NCBI GenBank assembly: GCA_030154185.1
Contig: JASKKK010000015.1
Span: 1 to 56,517, forward strand
Length of the DNA: 56,517 bases
Direction: 5' to 3'
DNA from: Desulfuromonadales bacterium
Lineage (GTDB): Bacteria; Desulfobacterota; Desulfuromonadia; Desulfuromonadales; Syntrophotaleaceae
Shown here: positions 35,681-46,568 of the stretch, piece by piece
How positions within the stretch are numbered: position 1 is the first letter of the stretch
How the letters are laid out: each line of letters opens with the position of its first letter
Notes under the pieces: generated by a model
Told to the model about the DNA's origin: nothing
The model's input: only the letters and a program-made list of their open reading frames with translations
Databases searched by the model: none
Program-made: the position numbers and the translations under genes

Positions 35681-38239
35681 ATGCAAGAGCGTTACGACGC
35701 CGGCAGCATTGAAGGCGAATGGCAGAAACGGTGGGACCGGAACAAGACCTTCGAGGCGAAGGAAGATGACGGCAGGGATAAATACTATCTGCTGGAAATG
35801 TTTCCCTATCCCTCGGGACGCATTCACATGGGGCATGTCCGTAACTACTCCATTGGCGATGTGGTTGCCCGTTTCAAACGTCTGCAGGGGTACAACGTAT
35901 TGCATCCCATGGGCTGGGACGCTTTCGGTATGCCTGCCGAAAACGCGGCCATTCAGCACGGAACACACCCTGGCAAGTGGACCTATGAGAATATCGACAA
36001 CATGCGGACCCAACTGAAAAAAATGGGTTTTTCCTACGACTGGGACCGCGAACTGGCAACCTGTCATCCCGAATACTATCGGTGGGAGCAGCTGATTTTT
36101 CTCAAGATGTTTGAAAAGGGACTGGCCTACAAGAAGAGTTCCTTTGTCAACTGGTGTTCCGAGTGCCAGACCGTCCTGGCCAACGAGCAGGTCGAAAATG
36201 GTGCCTGCTGGCGCTGCGGTACGGAAGTCGAGCAGAAGGAGCTCGATCAGTGGTTTTTCAAAATCACCGATTACGCTCAGGAACTGTTGGATGATACCTT
36301 TGAGTTGAGCGGTTGGCCCGAGCCGGTGCTGACCATGCAGCGCAACTGGATAGGGCGTTCGACCGGTTGCGAGATCGACTTCCCGGTCGTCGATTCGGAT
36401 CTCAGCATCAAAGTGTTTACTACCCGCCAGGACACGCTCTACGGCGCCACCTTTATGAGCTTGGCGGCCGAACATCCCATGGCCATGACCCTCACCACCG
36501 AGGAGCGCAAGGCCGATGTCGAAGCTTTTATCGCCCGGGTGCGAGCCCAGGATAAGATCAAGCGCACCAGCGATGATTTCGCCAAGGAGGGGGTTTTTAC
36601 CGGGTCCTATGGGATCAATCCCGTCAATGGTCGTCGCATTCCCATCTACCTGGCCAATTTCGTGCTCATGGATTACGGTACCGGCGCCGTGATGGCCGTT
36701 CCCTCCCATGATCAACGGGATTTCGAATTCGCGCGCAAATACGATATTCCCATGGTCGTCGTCATTCAACCCGAAGACCAGCCGATTCTCGATCCCGTTG
36801 CCATGACCGAAGCCTGGACCGGTCCCGGCAGGCTTGTCAATTCCGAGATGTTCGACGGCATCGATAACGAGGCCGCCAGGGAAAAAATCGCCCAATATCT
36901 GGAAGAAAAGGGATTCGGCCGCAAAACCATCAACTATCGTCTTCGCGACTGGGGCGTTTCACGGCAACGTTACTGGGGGACCCCGATTCCCATTATCTAT
37001 TGTCCCCAATGCGGCATCGTTCCCGTGGCGGAACAGGATCTTCCCGTCGTGCTGCCGATGGATGTTGAATTCAGCGGCGAAGGGGGCAGTCCACTGGCCA
37101 GGCATCGGGAATTTCTGAATGTGGCCTGTCCCAACTGTGGTGGAGAAGCGCGCCGGGAAACCGATACCTTTGATACCTTTGTGGAAAGCTCCTGGTACTT
37201 CGCCCGTTATACCTGTCCGCGTTTTGAGCAGGGCCCTCTGGATCGCGGTGCCGTCGATCACTGGTTGCCGGTCGACCAGTACATCGGCGGGATCGAACAC
37301 GCGGTCATGCATCTGCTCTACGCACGATTCTTCACCAAGGTCATGCGCGATCTGGGGATGGTGTCGCACAGCGAGCCCTTCAAAAATCTTCTTACCCAGG
37401 GCATGGTCTGTATGGAGACAGCTTCCTGCCCTGAACATGGCTGGCTTTTCCCTGAGCAGGTGGTGGACGGCAAGTGCGACAGGTGCGGCGCAGCCGTTCG
37501 GGCAGGTCGCAACGAAAAGATGAGCAAGTCGAAGAAAAACGTCGTCGACCCGGATCAGCTCATCACCCGTTACGGAGCGGATACGGCGCGCCTGTTTTCA
37601 TTGTTCGCCGCACCCCCGGAAAAGGATCTCGAGTGGAACGAGCAGGGGGTTGAGGGGTGCTTCCGCTTTCTGCATCGTCTCTGGCGTGCGGTATGCGATA
37701 ATCTGGAGAGAATCTCGGGAGTCGAGATCCCCGCATCCTCCGAAGGGGCGGCCAAGGCTTTGCGCCGCCAGGTACACCGTACCATCAAAAAGGTGACCGA
37801 GGATATCGATGGCCGTTTTCATTTCAATACCGCCATCGCCTCGGTTATGGAACTGGTCAATGCCATTTACGGTTTTGAGCAGAAGGATCGGTATCCCGGC
37901 GTCATGCGCGAAGCCCTTGAAGCTTCGGTGAGGTTGCTTACACCTTTCGTTCCGCATATCTGCGAGGAACTCTGGGCCGGTATGGGGCACGAAGGCGGCA
38001 TCGAAGCTGCCGGTTGGCCGACCTGGGACGAGGCGGCGCTGGTTGAGGATGAAAAGACGATCGTCGTGCAGGTTAACGGCAAGGTGCGCGGCAAGGTGAC
38101 GGTGGCGGCCGACGCCGATAACGAGGCGGTGCAAAAGGCGGCTTTGGCTGAAGGGAACGTGATGCGTTTCCTGGAGGGTAAAACAGTGCGAAAAGTGGTG
38201 GTGGTTCCCGGCCGGCTGGTGAACATCGTAGCATCATGA
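35681..38239 (+). CDS. leuS: leucyl-tRNA synthetase
   Basis: 852 residues. Class I signatures HMGH (within [15 protein letters not shown]) and KMSKS (Lys613 in [11 protein letters not shown]), the CP1 editing domain, and a zinc-binding set of cysteine pairs (CSECQ, CWRCG). ATG 35681 has GGAGGG 5 nt upstream. The stop overlaps the lptE start by 4 bp (ATGA). Confidence 0.97.
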   Translation: MQERYDAGSIEGEWQKRWDRNKTFEAKEDDGRDKYYLLEMFPYPSGRIHMGHVRNYSIGDVVARFKRLQGYNVLHPMGWDAFGMPAENAAIQHGTHPGKWTYENIDNMRTQLKKMGFSYDWDRELATCHPEYYRWEQLIFLKMFEKGLAYKKSSFVNWCSECQTVLANEQVENGACWRCGTEVEQKELDQWFFKITDYAQELLDDTFELSGWPEPVLTMQRNWIGRSTGCEIDFPVVDSDLSIKVFTTRQDTLYGATFMSLAAEHPMAMTLTTEERKADVEAFIARVRAQDKIKRTSDDFAKEGVFTGSYGINPVNGRRIPIYLANFVLMDYGTGAVMAVPSHDQRDFEFARKYDIPMVVVIQPEDQPILDPVAMTEAWTGPGRLVNSEMFDGIDNEAAREKIAQYLEEKGFGRKTINYRLRDWGVSRQRYWGTPIPIIYCPQCGIVPVAEQDLPVVLPMDVEFSGEGGSPLARHREFLNVACPNCGGEARRETDTFDTFVESSWYFARYTCPRFEQGPLDRGAVDHWLPVDQYIGGIEHAVMHLLYARFFTKVMRDLGMVSHSEPFKNLLTQGMVCMETASCPEHGWLFPEQVVDGKCDRCGAAVRAGRNEKMSKSKKNVVDPDQLITRYGADTARLFSLFAAPPEKDLEWNEQGVEGCFRFLHRLWRAVCDNLERISGVEIPASSEGAAKALRRQVHRTIKKVTEDIDGRFHFNTAIASVMELVNAIYGFEQKDRYPGVMREALEASVRLLTPFVPHICEELWAGMGHEGGIEAAGWPTWDEAALVEDEKTIVVQVNGKVRGKVTVAADADNEAVQKAALAEGNVMRFLEGKTVRKVVVVPGRLVNIVAS

Positions 38240-38748
38240 GGGCGCGGCTGCCGATTATTTTGTTGCTGGCGCTGAGCTTTGCCGGATGCGGCTATCATCT
38301 GCAAAACAGAGAGGCGTCTCTGCCCGGCGATGTCCGTTATGTGCATGTCGGTATTCTGCACAACCGTACCTACGAACCCTTTCTGGAAAATGCAGTGACC
38401 AATGCCCTGATCGATCGCCTGGTACGAAGCCCGGGGGTTGAAGTGGTTGCAAATCCGGCTATGGCCGATGCATTGTTGACCGGCAGCATTCTGCAATACA
38501 GAAATCATGCCCTGTCTTACGACGGCGCTGACCATATTGCCGAGTATCGGTCACGCATGAACGTAGAAGTATCCCTGCGTCATGCAGACAATGCACAGAT
38601 CCTCTGGAAAGGTCGGGCGACCTGGACGGAAGATTATGTCGCCAGCGATAACAAAGCTCTGGAGGATGACCGAGAACAGGCTGCCATCGATGAAATTGCC
38701 GTTCGGCTGGCCGATGAAATCTATTCGCGCATGGCGGACGATTTTTGA
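38236..38748 (+). CDS. lptE: LPS-assembly lipoprotein LptE
   Basis: 170 residues. A lipoprotein signal peptide with lipobox SFAGC (Cys near residue 18) leads into GYHLQNR, and the LptE-like pattern of [13 protein letters not shown] and a long beta region follows. It plugs the LptD barrel in the outer membrane. It is translationally coupled to leuS and followed closely by holA, a common arrangement. Confidence 0.88.
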   Translation: MRARLPIILLLALSFAGCGYHLQNREASLPGDVRYVHVGILHNRTYEPFLENAVTNALIDRLVRSPGVEVVANPAMADALLTGSILQYRNHALSYDGADHIAEYRSRMNVEVSLRHADNAQILWKGRATWTEDYVASDNKALEDDREQAAIDEIAVRLADEIYSRMADDF

Positions 38749-38771
38749 CTGTTTCGGGAAAGGGTGGCAAT

Positions 38772-39767
38772 GTGACGCCTGGTGAGTTGAAGAAGCGGTT
38801 GCGAGAGAAAAAGCTACCTCCTTTGCTCTTCATGCACGGCGAGGAGACCTTTTTTCTCGAGCGTGCCTTGCGCGATATTGTAGATAAGACCGTGGCGGCG
38901 GGTGACCGCGATTTCAATCTTCAGATTTTTCATGGCAAGGATTGCCGTGCGGCAGACGTCCTGGACGCTGTCCGCACCTTGCCGGTTTTTTGTCCGACCC
39001 GCTTGGTGATTGTCCGTGATGCCCAGGACATGCCGGCCGCCGAGCTTGAACTTTTTGTTCCCTATCTCAAGGATCCCGTTTCCGAAACGATACTGGTATT
39101 TACCGGGAGCAAAATCGACGGGCGCCGCAAATTCTATCAGGTGTTCAAGAAGGTCGGCGCGCTTGTCGAGTTCAAAAAGCTTTACGACAACCAGATACCT
39201 GCTTTCGTCAAGGAGCAGGCCGGAGATGTCGGTTTCAGTTTTACCGAAGATGCCTTGGCGCTGTTCTGCAAAAGGGTCGGTACCCAACTTCAGGGAATTC
39301 ATGGCGAGTTGTCCAAGCTGCGCAATTACCTCGGCGAAAGCAAGGTTGCGCAAGCGGACGACGTCAAGGCCGTGGTATCCGACAGCCGCATCGATAGCGT
39401 TTTCGATCTCAGTGATGCCATCGGCAAAAGAAACACAGCGGAAGCCTTGAGGCTTTTGCACCGGCTGCTTGCCGAGGGGGTTGCGCCTCTGTTGATATTG
39501 GCCATGATAAGCAGGCATTTTCGCCAGTTGTGGAAGGCTCATGAATTGTTGCGGCAGCGTGCCCCGGAAAAGGAAATGATTCGAAGAATCGGCATCAATC
39601 CTTATTTCCTCAACGGTCTTCTTGCACAGGCCCGCCGTTTTCCCGGAGAACGATTCCGGGGTATTTTTGAAGCTCTGCTGGAGGCCGACCTTGCTTTGAA
39701 GTCTACGGGAGCTTCGCCGTCTGCTTTGCTTGAATCCCTGGTTTTGAGACTGACGGCTAAGCAATAA
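38772..39767 (+). CDS. holA: DNA polymerase III subunit delta
   Basis: About 331 residues. HGEETFFLERAL at the N-terminus, the degenerate AAA+ fold without a P-loop, QLQGIHGELSKLRNY, and VFDLSDAIGKRN of the lid region identify the clamp-loader delta subunit. The start is GTG 38772 with AAAGGG about 8 nt upstream; a TTG overlapping the lptE stop (38745) is possible. Last gene of leuS-lptE-holA. Confidence 0.93.
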   Translation: MTPGELKKRLREKKLPPLLFMHGEETFFLERALRDIVDKTVAAGDRDFNLQIFHGKDCRAADVLDAVRTLPVFCPTRLVIVRDAQDMPAAELELFVPYLKDPVSETILVFTGSKIDGRRKFYQVFKKVGALVEFKKLYDNQIPAFVKEQAGDVGFSFTEDALALFCKRVGTQLQGIHGELSKLRNYLGESKVAQADDVKAVVSDSRIDSVFDLSDAIGKRNTAEALRLLHRLLAEGVAPLLILAMISRHFRQLWKAHELLRQRAPEKEMIRRIGINPYFLNGLLAQARRFPGERFRGIFEALLEADLALKSTGASPSALLESLVLRLTAKQ

Positions 39768-39796
39768 AAAAAGGGGCCTTTCGGGGCCCCTTTTTA
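39768..39796. terminator. bidirectional terminator between holA and rpsT
   Basis: A-run, AAGGGGCC/GGCCCCTT stem with 6-nt loop, T-run. It serves holA on the plus strand and rpsT on the minus strand. Confidence 0.9.
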
Positions 39797-39818
39797 CATC
39801 GGTATGGTATGGGCGTTT

Positions 39819-40082
39819 TCAGCCCAGAGTGTTGACAAGTTTAGCCAGGCGGGAAATTTTGCGGCTCGCGGTAGCCTTGTGGATGACCCCCTTGGTGGCG
39901 GCCTTGTCGATGAAGGGTATCGCGCGGTCCATGGCGGTTTGCGCTTCTTCCCGATTGCCGGCGGATACGGCAGAACGGACCTGTTTGACGAGGGTGCGCA
40001 TGGTGCTGCGGATATGGGTATTGCGGGCATTGCGCACGGCTGCCTGACGATTTCTTTTGAGCGCGGATTTGTGGTTAGCCAA
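39819..40082 (-). CDS. rpsT: 30S ribosomal protein S20
   Basis: 87 residues, basic and helical: ANHKSALKRNRQ, RNTHIRSTMRTLVK, HKATASRKISRLAK. The start is TTG 40082 with GGAGG 6 nt upstream. It is monocistronic, with its own promoter and terminator. Confidence 0.97.
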   Translation of the reverse strand: MANHKSALKRNRQAAVRNARNTHIRSTMRTLVKQVRSAVSAGNREEAQTAMDRAIPFIDKAATKGVIHKATASRKISRLAKLVNTLG

Positions 40083-40182
40083 TGTATTCCTCCGTTTAAA
40101 AGACTGACTTGGTGTTGTGTTGTGGTGGCAGGTATGCTCGTGACGCTGTTTGTTTCACAAGGCGCTGCCAACGATGAGCGAA

Positions 40183-40211
40183 TTTATAACACCAACCGGC
40201 TTGCGAGTCAA
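40183..40211 (-). promoter_or_regulatory. promoter of rpsT
   Basis: Minus strand: TTGACT, 17-bp spacer, TATAAA, about 100 bp upstream of the rpsT start. Confidence 0.7.
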
Positions 40212-40344
40212 GTTGGTAAAAGCTAATCAGGTTGCTAAAAAGCACGCAATTTCATGTCTTTATAAAAGTATTGTATCGGATTAAAATAAAATAATCCCGA
40301 TGGTGCCATGCCGGCATCCGATCGGCATGGGTGGATAGCGCATC

Positions 40345-41916
40345 ATGGAAGAAAAGAGGGAAATAACCCGGGCGACCGGGATCATGGGAGGGGCCACCAG
40401 CCTGAGCCGGGTCTTTGGATTGGTGCGCGATGTGGTCGTCGCCCGTTTTTTTGGGGCAGGTTTCGGAGCGGACGCCTTTTTCATGGCTTTTACCATTCCC
40501 AACCTGTTGCGCCGTTTTTTTGCAGAAGGCTCCTTGACGGCCGCTTTTGTTCCTACTTTTTCCAAGGTTTTCCATGAACAGGGGAAAGCGGAGGCCAGGC
40601 GGGTCGCCAATATTTGCTGGACCCTGCTGTTGCTGGTTATGGCGGCCGTTACCCTGTGCGGCATACTGGCTTCCCCTTGGATAGTGCGTCTTATCGGGTA
40701 TGGTTTCAGCGCTGTGCCGGGCAAACTCGAGCTGACCGACTTTTTAAACCGACTCATGTTTCCATACATATTTTTTGTCAGTCTGCTGGCATTGATAACA
40801 GGCATACTCAATGTATTGGGGCATTATTTCTGGCCTTCCGTTTCTCCCGTCCTGCTGAATCTGGCCATGATTGTTTCCGCCGTTCTGTTGGCGGAGCGTC
40901 TTGATACACCTGTCGTCGCACTTGCCATCGGTGTTCTGGTCGGCGGGCTTTTACAACTGGCCATTCAATTTCCCGTTTTAAAAAACAACGGCATACGTTT
41001 TCGACTCGATTTTCACTTCAGACATCCCGCCGTGCGCAAAGTGGTGAAATTGATGCTGCCCGGGTTGGCGGGGGTGGCCGTTTATCAGATCAACATCGTG
41101 GTCACCAGGCTGCTGGCGTCGTTTTTGCCTCAAGGCAGCGTCTCCTATCTCTATTTCGGTCAACGGCTGTTCGAGTTTCCCCAGGGGATTTTCGTGGTGT
41201 CGCTGGCGCAGGCCGTGCTGCCGGCCATGAGCAGGCAGGTGGCGATAGGCGACGATGCCGGTTTCAAGGATTCGCTGCGATATGCCCTGGTGTTGATCTG
41301 TCTGGTTACCTTGCCGGCCGCCGTCGGTCTGGTGCTTTGTGCGGTTCCGGTGTACAGTCTGTTTTTTATGCACGGCGCATTCGAATACGAAGATGTGCGG
41401 CAGACTGCGGTCGTGCTGGCGGCCTATGCGCCGGGGCTTCTGTTTGCAGGGGTGAGCAGGGTGGTGGTGCCGAGCTTTTATGCCATGAACGATACCCGTA
41501 CGCCGGTGTGGGTTTCCTTCTGGACGCTATTGGTCAATGCCGGCCTGGGGCTGCTGCTCATGCAACCCTTTCTGCATGTGGGATTGGCTCTGGCTTTGAC
41601 CTTTGCGAGCGTTTTCAATTGCAGCGTGCTGCTGTACCTTCTGCGACGCCGGCTGGGCCCTTTGGGACTGATGCCTGTGGGTTCTTCCATGCTCAGGATT
41701 GTTCCGGCTACGGCATTGATGGGGGGCAGCGTATATCTGATGCTGCATAATGTGCACTGGCAGGTCGCCGGTTCTTTCTGGCTGAGAGTCCTGTTACTGG
41801 CAGGGGCTGTCTCGCTCGGGGCTGTTATATTTGCCGCGGCGTGTCTAGCGATGCGGGTCCCTGAAGCGGCTCAGGCCTTCCGGTTCGTAAAGCGCAGGCT
41901 TGGATGGAAAACCTGA
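40345..41916 (+). CDS. murJ: lipid II flippase MurJ
   Basis: 523 residues, about fourteen transmembrane helices. MurJ/MviN features: SLSRVFGLVRDVVVARFFG, ADAFFMAFTIPNLLRRFFAEGS, FVPTFSKV, and the basic residues of the central cavity. It flips the peptidoglycan precursor lipid II to the periplasm. It is monocistronic, followed by the tRNA-Val gene. Confidence 0.96.
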   Translation: MEEKREITRATGIMGGATSLSRVFGLVRDVVVARFFGAGFGADAFFMAFTIPNLLRRFFAEGSLTAAFVPTFSKVFHEQGKAEARRVANICWTLLLLVMAAVTLCGILASPWIVRLIGYGFSAVPGKLELTDFLNRLMFPYIFFVSLLALITGILNVLGHYFWPSVSPVLLNLAMIVSAVLLAERLDTPVVALAIGVLVGGLLQLAIQFPVLKNNGIRFRLDFHFRHPAVRKVVKLMLPGLAGVAVYQINIVVTRLLASFLPQGSVSYLYFGQRLFEFPQGIFVVSLAQAVLPAMSRQVAIGDDAGFKDSLRYALVLICLVTLPAAVGLVLCAVPVYSLFFMHGAFEYEDVRQTAVVLAAYAPGLLFAGVSRVVVPSFYAMNDTRTPVWVSFWTLLVNAGLGLLLMQPFLHVGLALALTFASVFNCSVLLYLLRRRLGPLGLMPVGSSMLRIVPATALMGGSVYLMLHNVHWQVAGSFWLRVLLLAGAVSLGAVIFAAACLAMRVPEAAQAFRFVKRRLGWKT

Positions 41917-42035
41917 TCTGCGGGAAGGCGTTGCGCTCATTTTTCTTTTTCGGGAATTTTTTTACTGATATGATGGAAAAAATGTTGACACGCATGCCCG
42001 CGTTTTGATATTACTTTGCCCCGTCGCTGATTTGT

Positions 42036-42110
<75 letters not shown>

Positions 42111-42137
42111 TATTCTACAAACACCGCGCGTATCGTC

Positions 42138-42162
42138 GAGGCATCTTCGGATGCCTCTTTTT
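42138..42162 (+). terminator. terminator or attenuator between tRNA-Val and thrS
   Basis: A perfect GAGGCATC/GATGCCTC stem with TTCG tetraloop and TTTTT, 27 bp after the tRNA and 17 bp before thrS. It ends the tRNA transcript and, since thrS has no other room for a promoter, may also attenuate thrS. Confidence 0.85.
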
Positions 42163-42179
42163 GTTCGCGGAGAAAGTGA

Positions 42180-44096
42180 GTGGTCATGATTCAGATCGAG
42201 TTGCCAGACGGTTCTATCAAGGAATTTTCTGAGGCGACCACTCCTGGTGATGTGGCGGCCAGCATTGGTGCTGGTCTGGCCCGCCAGGCTGTGGCTGCAC
42301 GGTTCAACGATCATACCGTCGATTTGTCCACTCCCATCACCGAAAGCGGCCGACTCGAAATCATTACTTTGAAATCCCCCGAGGGATTGGAAATCTACCG
42401 TCACACCACCGCGCATCTCATGGCGCACGCGGTTAAGGATATTTACGGCGACAAGGTTCAGGTTACCATAGGTCCCGCTATCGAAAGCGGATTTTACTAC
42501 GACTTCTACTGCGAGGATCACACCTTTTCGCCGGACGATTTCGAAAAGATCGAAAAGCGGATGCAGGAGCTGGCCAAGGCCAATCTGCCCGTCCGGCGTG
42601 AAGAGGTTACCCGGGACAGTGCCATCGAACTGTTCAGGCAGCTTGGCGAGGATTACAAAGTCGAGCTCATCGAAGATCTGGGCGAATCGACCGTATCCCT
42701 CTATCGCCAAGGCGATTTTGTCGATCTTTGTCGCGGCCCGCACCTGCCTTCCACCGGTTTCATCAAGGCTTTCAAGCTGACCAGCGTTGCCGGCGCCTAC
42801 TGGCGGGGCAGTGAAAAGAACGCGATGTTGCAGCGCATCTATGCCACCGCCTTTCCCGATAAAAAGGCGCTCCGCTCTTATCTCAACAAACTCGAAGAGG
42901 CACGTAAGAGGGATCATCGCCGCATCGGTCGGGAGTTGGATCTGTTTTCCTTCAGCGAAGAAGCCGGGGCGGGGTTGGTGATCTGGCATCCCAAGGGGGC
43001 TCTGCTGCGCACTCTGCTGGAAGATTTCGAGCGACGGGAGCATCTGCGTCGCGGGTACGATATCGTCATGGGACCGCAGATTCTCCGCACGGATCTGTGG
43101 AAAACCTCCGGGCATTTCGACAACTATCGGGAAAACATGTATTTCACCGATGTCGACGGGCAGGGGTACGGTCTCAAGCCCATGAACTGCCTGGCCCATA
43201 TGCTTATCTACAAGTCCCGGCAGCGTTCCTATCGCGATCTTCCGATCCGTTATTTCGAACTGGGCACTGTGCATCGGCACGAAAAATCGGGCGTGTTGCA
43301 CGGTCTCCTTCGCGTGCGCGGCTTCACTCAGGACGATGCACACATTCTCTGTACCCCCGAGCAGCTCGACATGGAAATCAAGCGAGTCCTGGAGTTTGTG
43401 CGGGACGTGATGGGGATTTTCGGGTTCGAATACGAGGTCGAAATATCCACCAGGCCCGAAAAGTCGATCGGGAGCGACGAAGATTGGGAACGTGCCACCC
43501 GCGCCTTGATGAACGCGCTGAAGGATCTGGAACTGCCGCACGACATCAATGAAGGCGACGGCGCTTTTTACGGGCCGAAGATCGATATCAAGCTCAAGGA
43601 CGCCCTTGACAGAAGATGGCAGTGTGCTACAATCCAGTGCGATTTTACCCTGCCTGAGCGTTTCGATCTCACTTATGTCGGCAAAGATGGTGAAAAACAT
43701 CGGCCGGTTATGCTGCATCGGGTCATACTCGGTGCCATCGAACGTTTCATAGGCGTTCTGATTGAGCATTACGCCGGCAACTTTCCGTTGTGGCTTTCGC
43801 CGGTTCAGGCCGTCGTGATCAATGTAACGGATCATCAGGCCGAATACGCGAAAAGCGTTACCGACACATTGCGAGCCGCCGGGGTTCGTGTTCAAAGCGA
43901 TCTTCGGAACGAGAAGCTCGGCTTCAAGATCAGAGAGGCCCAGGTGGAAAAAATTCCGTATATGCTGGTGGTGGGGGACAAGGAGATGGCGGATGCAACC
44001 GTGGCTCCCCGTTTCCGCACCGGTAAAAACCTGGAACCCATGAGTCCTGAAGACTTTGTACGGTATGTTCAGGAAGAGTGTGATCAGTATCGTTAG
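42180..44096 (+). CDS. thrS: threonyl-tRNA synthetase
   Basis: 638 residues: an N-terminal TGS domain ([11 protein letters not shown]), the editing domain with [12 protein letters not shown], class II motifs in the catalytic core ([31 protein letters not shown]), and a C-terminal anticodon-binding domain. GTG 42180 has GGAG 7 nt upstream; an ATG two codons later is possible. It leads the thrS-infC-rpmI-rplT operon. Confidence 0.97.
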   Translation: MVMIQIELPDGSIKEFSEATTPGDVAASIGAGLARQAVAARFNDHTVDLSTPITESGRLEIITLKSPEGLEIYRHTTAHLMAHAVKDIYGDKVQVTIGPAIESGFYYDFYCEDHTFSPDDFEKIEKRMQELAKANLPVRREEVTRDSAIELFRQLGEDYKVELIEDLGESTVSLYRQGDFVDLCRGPHLPSTGFIKAFKLTSVAGAYWRGSEKNAMLQRIYATAFPDKKALRSYLNKLEEARKRDHRRIGRELDLFSFSEEAGAGLVIWHPKGALLRTLLEDFERREHLRRGYDIVMGPQILRTDLWKTSGHFDNYRENMYFTDVDGQGYGLKPMNCLAHMLIYKSRQRSYRDLPIRYFELGTVHRHEKSGVLHGLLRVRGFTQDDAHILCTPEQLDMEIKRVLEFVRDVMGIFGFEYEVEISTRPEKSIGSDEDWERATRALMNALKDLELPHDINEGDGAFYGPKIDIKLKDALDRRWQCATIQCDFTLPERFDLTYVGKDGEKHRPVMLHRVILGAIERFIGVLIEHYAGNFPLWLSPVQAVVINVTDHQAEYAKSVTDTLRAAGVRVQSDLRNEKLGFKIREAQVEKIPYMLVVGDKEMADATVAPRFRTGKNLEPMSPEDFVRYVQEECDQYR

Positions 44097-44107
44097 GAGG
44101 TGCTACC

Positions 44108-44623
44108 ATAGCTAAGGAAGAAGCGCGCGTCAATCGCGCCATTCGAGCAAAGGAAGTCCGCGTCGTCGACAACGAAGGAGAGATGCTCGGGGTCATGAGC
44201 GTCAATGAAGCTTTGCAGGCCGCCGGAGATAGGGGCCTGGATCTCGTCGAGGTTTCTCCCAACTCAACGCCGCCCGTATGCCGAATCATGGATTACGGGA
44301 AGTACAAATACCAGGCGAGCAAACGAGCTGCGGAGGCTAAGAAGAAGTCCGCGCGTGTCGATATCAAAGAAGTCAAGATGCGGCCGAAGACGGAGGAGCA
44401 CGACTTTCAGGTCAAGCTCAAGAACGCGCTGCGGTTCCTCGAGGGTGGCAATAAGGTAAAGGTGACCGTCATGTTTCGCGGTCGGGAGGTTACCCACCCT
44501 GAATTCGGTTTCGAATTGATGAAACGCGTTGCCGAGGAGGTCGGCGATGCCGGCCAGGTGGAGATGGCTCCACGAATGGCCGGACGTTTCATGACTATGG
44601 TAATCGCGCCAAAGAAAAAATAG
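44108..44623 (+). CDS. infC: translation initiation factor IF-3
   Basis: 171 residues starting AKEEARVNRAIRAKEVRVVD. The initiator is ATA at 44108, placed 7 nt after AGGAGG (44095-44100). No ATG, GTG or TTG gives the conserved N-terminus; the first in-frame ATG (44183) would remove 25 conserved residues. Non-canonical start codons (AUU or AUA) are a known trait of infC, because IF-3 discriminates against them and so regulates its own synthesis. Both IF-3 domains are complete (DLVEVSPNSTPPVCRIMDYGK; KVTVMFRGREVTHPEFG). Confidence 0.95.
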   Translation: MAKEEARVNRAIRAKEVRVVDNEGEMLGVMSVNEALQAAGDRGLDLVEVSPNSTPPVCRIMDYGKYKYQASKRAAEAKKKSARVDIKEVKMRPKTEEHDFQVKLKNALRFLEGGNKVKVTVMFRGREVTHPEFGFELMKRVAEEVGDAGQVEMAPRMAGRFMTMVIAPKKK

Positions 44624-44723
44624 CTGAAAGACCGGTCGTTCAATGTCCGGCTGATATCGCGAAAATCGACCAAGCCCTGTCTGGGGTCGCTTGTCGCGCC
44701 AAGACATCAAGGAGAACGTTTCC

Positions 44724-44921
44724 ATGCCAAAGATCAAAACCAACCGCGGTGCCGCCAAGCGTTTCCGTAAAACCGGCAGCGGCAGGATCCGCAGGAGTAA
44801 AGCTTTCACCAGCCATATTCTGACCAAAAAGTCGACCAAGCGCAAACGCGACCTGCGTCAGGGTACGCTTGTCGCCAAGGCCGACGAGAAGAATATCAGC
44901 CGTCTTATCCCCTACCTTTAA
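44724..44921 (+). CDS. rpmI: 50S ribosomal protein L35
   Basis: 65 residues, highly basic: [42 protein letters not shown] lies 9 nt before ATG 44724. Part of the infC-rpmI-rplT operon. Confidence 0.97.
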   Translation: MPKIKTNRGAAKRFRKTGSGRIRRSKAFTSHILTKKSTKRKRDLRQGTLVAKADEKNISRLIPYL

Positions 44922-45029
44922 GGGCGAGACGGTGGGCCATGTTTAAGACCGTGAACTGAGGGGACATGTCTCCCCCTTCAGATCCGGCAGCGGGATAATC
45001 CGCTCATTACCACCACAAGGAGTAGTTAC

Positions 45030-45386
45030 ATGCCCAGAGTAAAACGAGGATTCAAAGCGAGACGTCGTCGTAACAAAATCTTAAAGCTGGCAAAAGGCTA
45101 TCGCGGCGCACGTGGCAAGTTGTTTCGCAGTGCCACCGAAGCTGTGGATCGCGCGCAAAACTATGCATTCAGGGATCGCCGCGTCAAAAAGCGTGATTTC
45201 CGGGCATTGTGGATTGCCCGCATCAATGCTGCGGCGCGGGAAAACGGCCTGTCCTACAGCCGGATGGTTCATGGCCTTAAAAAGGCCGAAATCGCCCTGG
45301 ATCGCAAGATCCTGGCGGAACTTGCTGTAACGGATCCGGCTGGTTTCAGCGCCATTGCTGAAAAATCCAAAGCCCAGCTTCAGTGA
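45030..45386 (+). CDS. rplT: 50S ribosomal protein L20
   Basis: 118 residues: [57 protein letters not shown] upstream. In many bacteria L20 binds the leader of its own operon; no obvious rRNA-like structure is visible in the 108-bp gap after rpmI. Confidence 0.97.
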   Translation: MPRVKRGFKARRRRNKILKLAKGYRGARGKLFRSATEAVDRAQNYAFRDRRVKKRDFRALWIARINAAARENGLSYSRMVHGLKKAEIALDRKILAELAVTDPAGFSAIAEKSKAQLQ

Positions 45387-45401
45387 GTTAACGGAGATGA
45401 G

Positions 45402-45438
45402 AAAAAAGAGATGAGGCCGGGCCTCATCTCTTTTTTTT
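45402..45438 (+). terminator. terminator of thrS-infC-rpmI-rplT
   Basis: AAGAGATGAGGC/GCCTCATCTCTT hairpin with eight T, 15 bp after rplT. Confidence 0.95.
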
Positions 45439-45503
45439 TATGCGGTGCGGACAATCGGACGGATCGCTTTCTTTTGTTTCATTCGGGATGAACGGAACGG
45501 AAT

Positions 45504-46520
45504 ATGAGAGAAAAACTAGTTGCTATGCTGGACCAGGGTCGCAAAGCACTTGAAGCGGCCGATTCCGCAGATGCCCTGCAGGAAGTCAGGGTCCGTTTTC
45601 TTGGTAAAAAAGGGGAGTTGACCGCTATTATGAAGGGGATGGGAAAGCTGTCTCCCGAAGATCGGCCGGTTATCGGTGCCCTGGCCAATCAGGTTAAAAG
45701 CGAGCTTGAAGACCTGTTCGTGGAACGTTCCCGCCATGTCGGCGAGTTGGAAATGCAAAAGCGTCTCGCCGAAGAACGTGTCGATGTTACGCTGCCCGGT
45801 CGTCGCCTGGCGAGCGGCAGCAAACATCCTGTGACTTTGATTATCGAAGAGATCACCGATATTTTCTCCGCCTTGGGGTTTGCCGTGGCGGAAGGTCCGG
45901 AGATCGAACAGGATTTTTATAATTTCGAAGCGCTCAATATGCCCAAGGATCATCCTGCGAGGGATATGCAGGACACCTTTTACATCAATGATGACGTGGT
46001 GTTGCGAACCCATACCTCTCCTGTGCAGATTCGTACCATGTTGAAGCATGCCCCTCCGGTCAGGGTCATCGCTCCCGGTACCGTTTATCGCCGGGATTCG
46101 GATTTGACCCATACCCCGATGTTTCATCAGGTAGAGGGATTTCTGGTCGACAGGAATATCACTTTCGGGGATCTTAAGGGAATTCTCACGACTTTTCTGT
46201 CGCAGGTCTTCGGCAAGGGGCTCGAGGTGCGTTTCCGGCCTTCTTTCTTTCCTTTTACCGAACCGAGTGCCGAGGTCGATATTCAATGCGTCATGTGTAA
46301 AGGCCAGGGTTGCAGGGTCTGCAAGAATTCCGGTTGGTTGGAAATCCTTGGCAGCGGCATGATCGATCCCGAGGTATTCAAGGCGGTCGGGTATGATTCG
46401 GATGTATATAGCGGCTTTGCCTTCGGTATGGGCGTGGAACGTATTGCCATGCTGAAGTACGGCGTTCATGATTTGCGGCTGTTTTTTGAAAACGATGTCC
46501 GCTTTTTGCGCCAGTTCTAA
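45504..46520 (+). CDS. pheS: phenylalanyl-tRNA synthetase alpha subunit
   Basis: 338 residues. An N-terminal coiled coil, then class II motifs [35 protein letters not shown] and the final [14 protein letters not shown]. It forms the heterotetramer with PheT, whose gene follows 48 bp later. Confidence 0.97.
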   Translation: MREKLVAMLDQGRKALEAADSADALQEVRVRFLGKKGELTAIMKGMGKLSPEDRPVIGALANQVKSELEDLFVERSRHVGELEMQKRLAEERVDVTLPGRRLASGSKHPVTLIIEEITDIFSALGFAVAEGPEIEQDFYNFEALNMPKDHPARDMQDTFYINDDVVLRTHTSPVQIRTMLKHAPPVRVIAPGTVYRRDSDLTHTPMFHQVEGFLVDRNITFGDLKGILTTFLSQVFGKGLEVRFRPSFFPFTEPSAEVDIQCVMCKGQGCRVCKNSGWLEILGSGMIDPEVFKAVGYDSDVYSGFAFGMGVERIAMLKYGVHDLRLFFENDVRFLRQF

Positions 46521-46568
46521 TCTGCCAGACGTTTTCTGTGCTCATAAAATATTCAGAGGATCGCCGTT

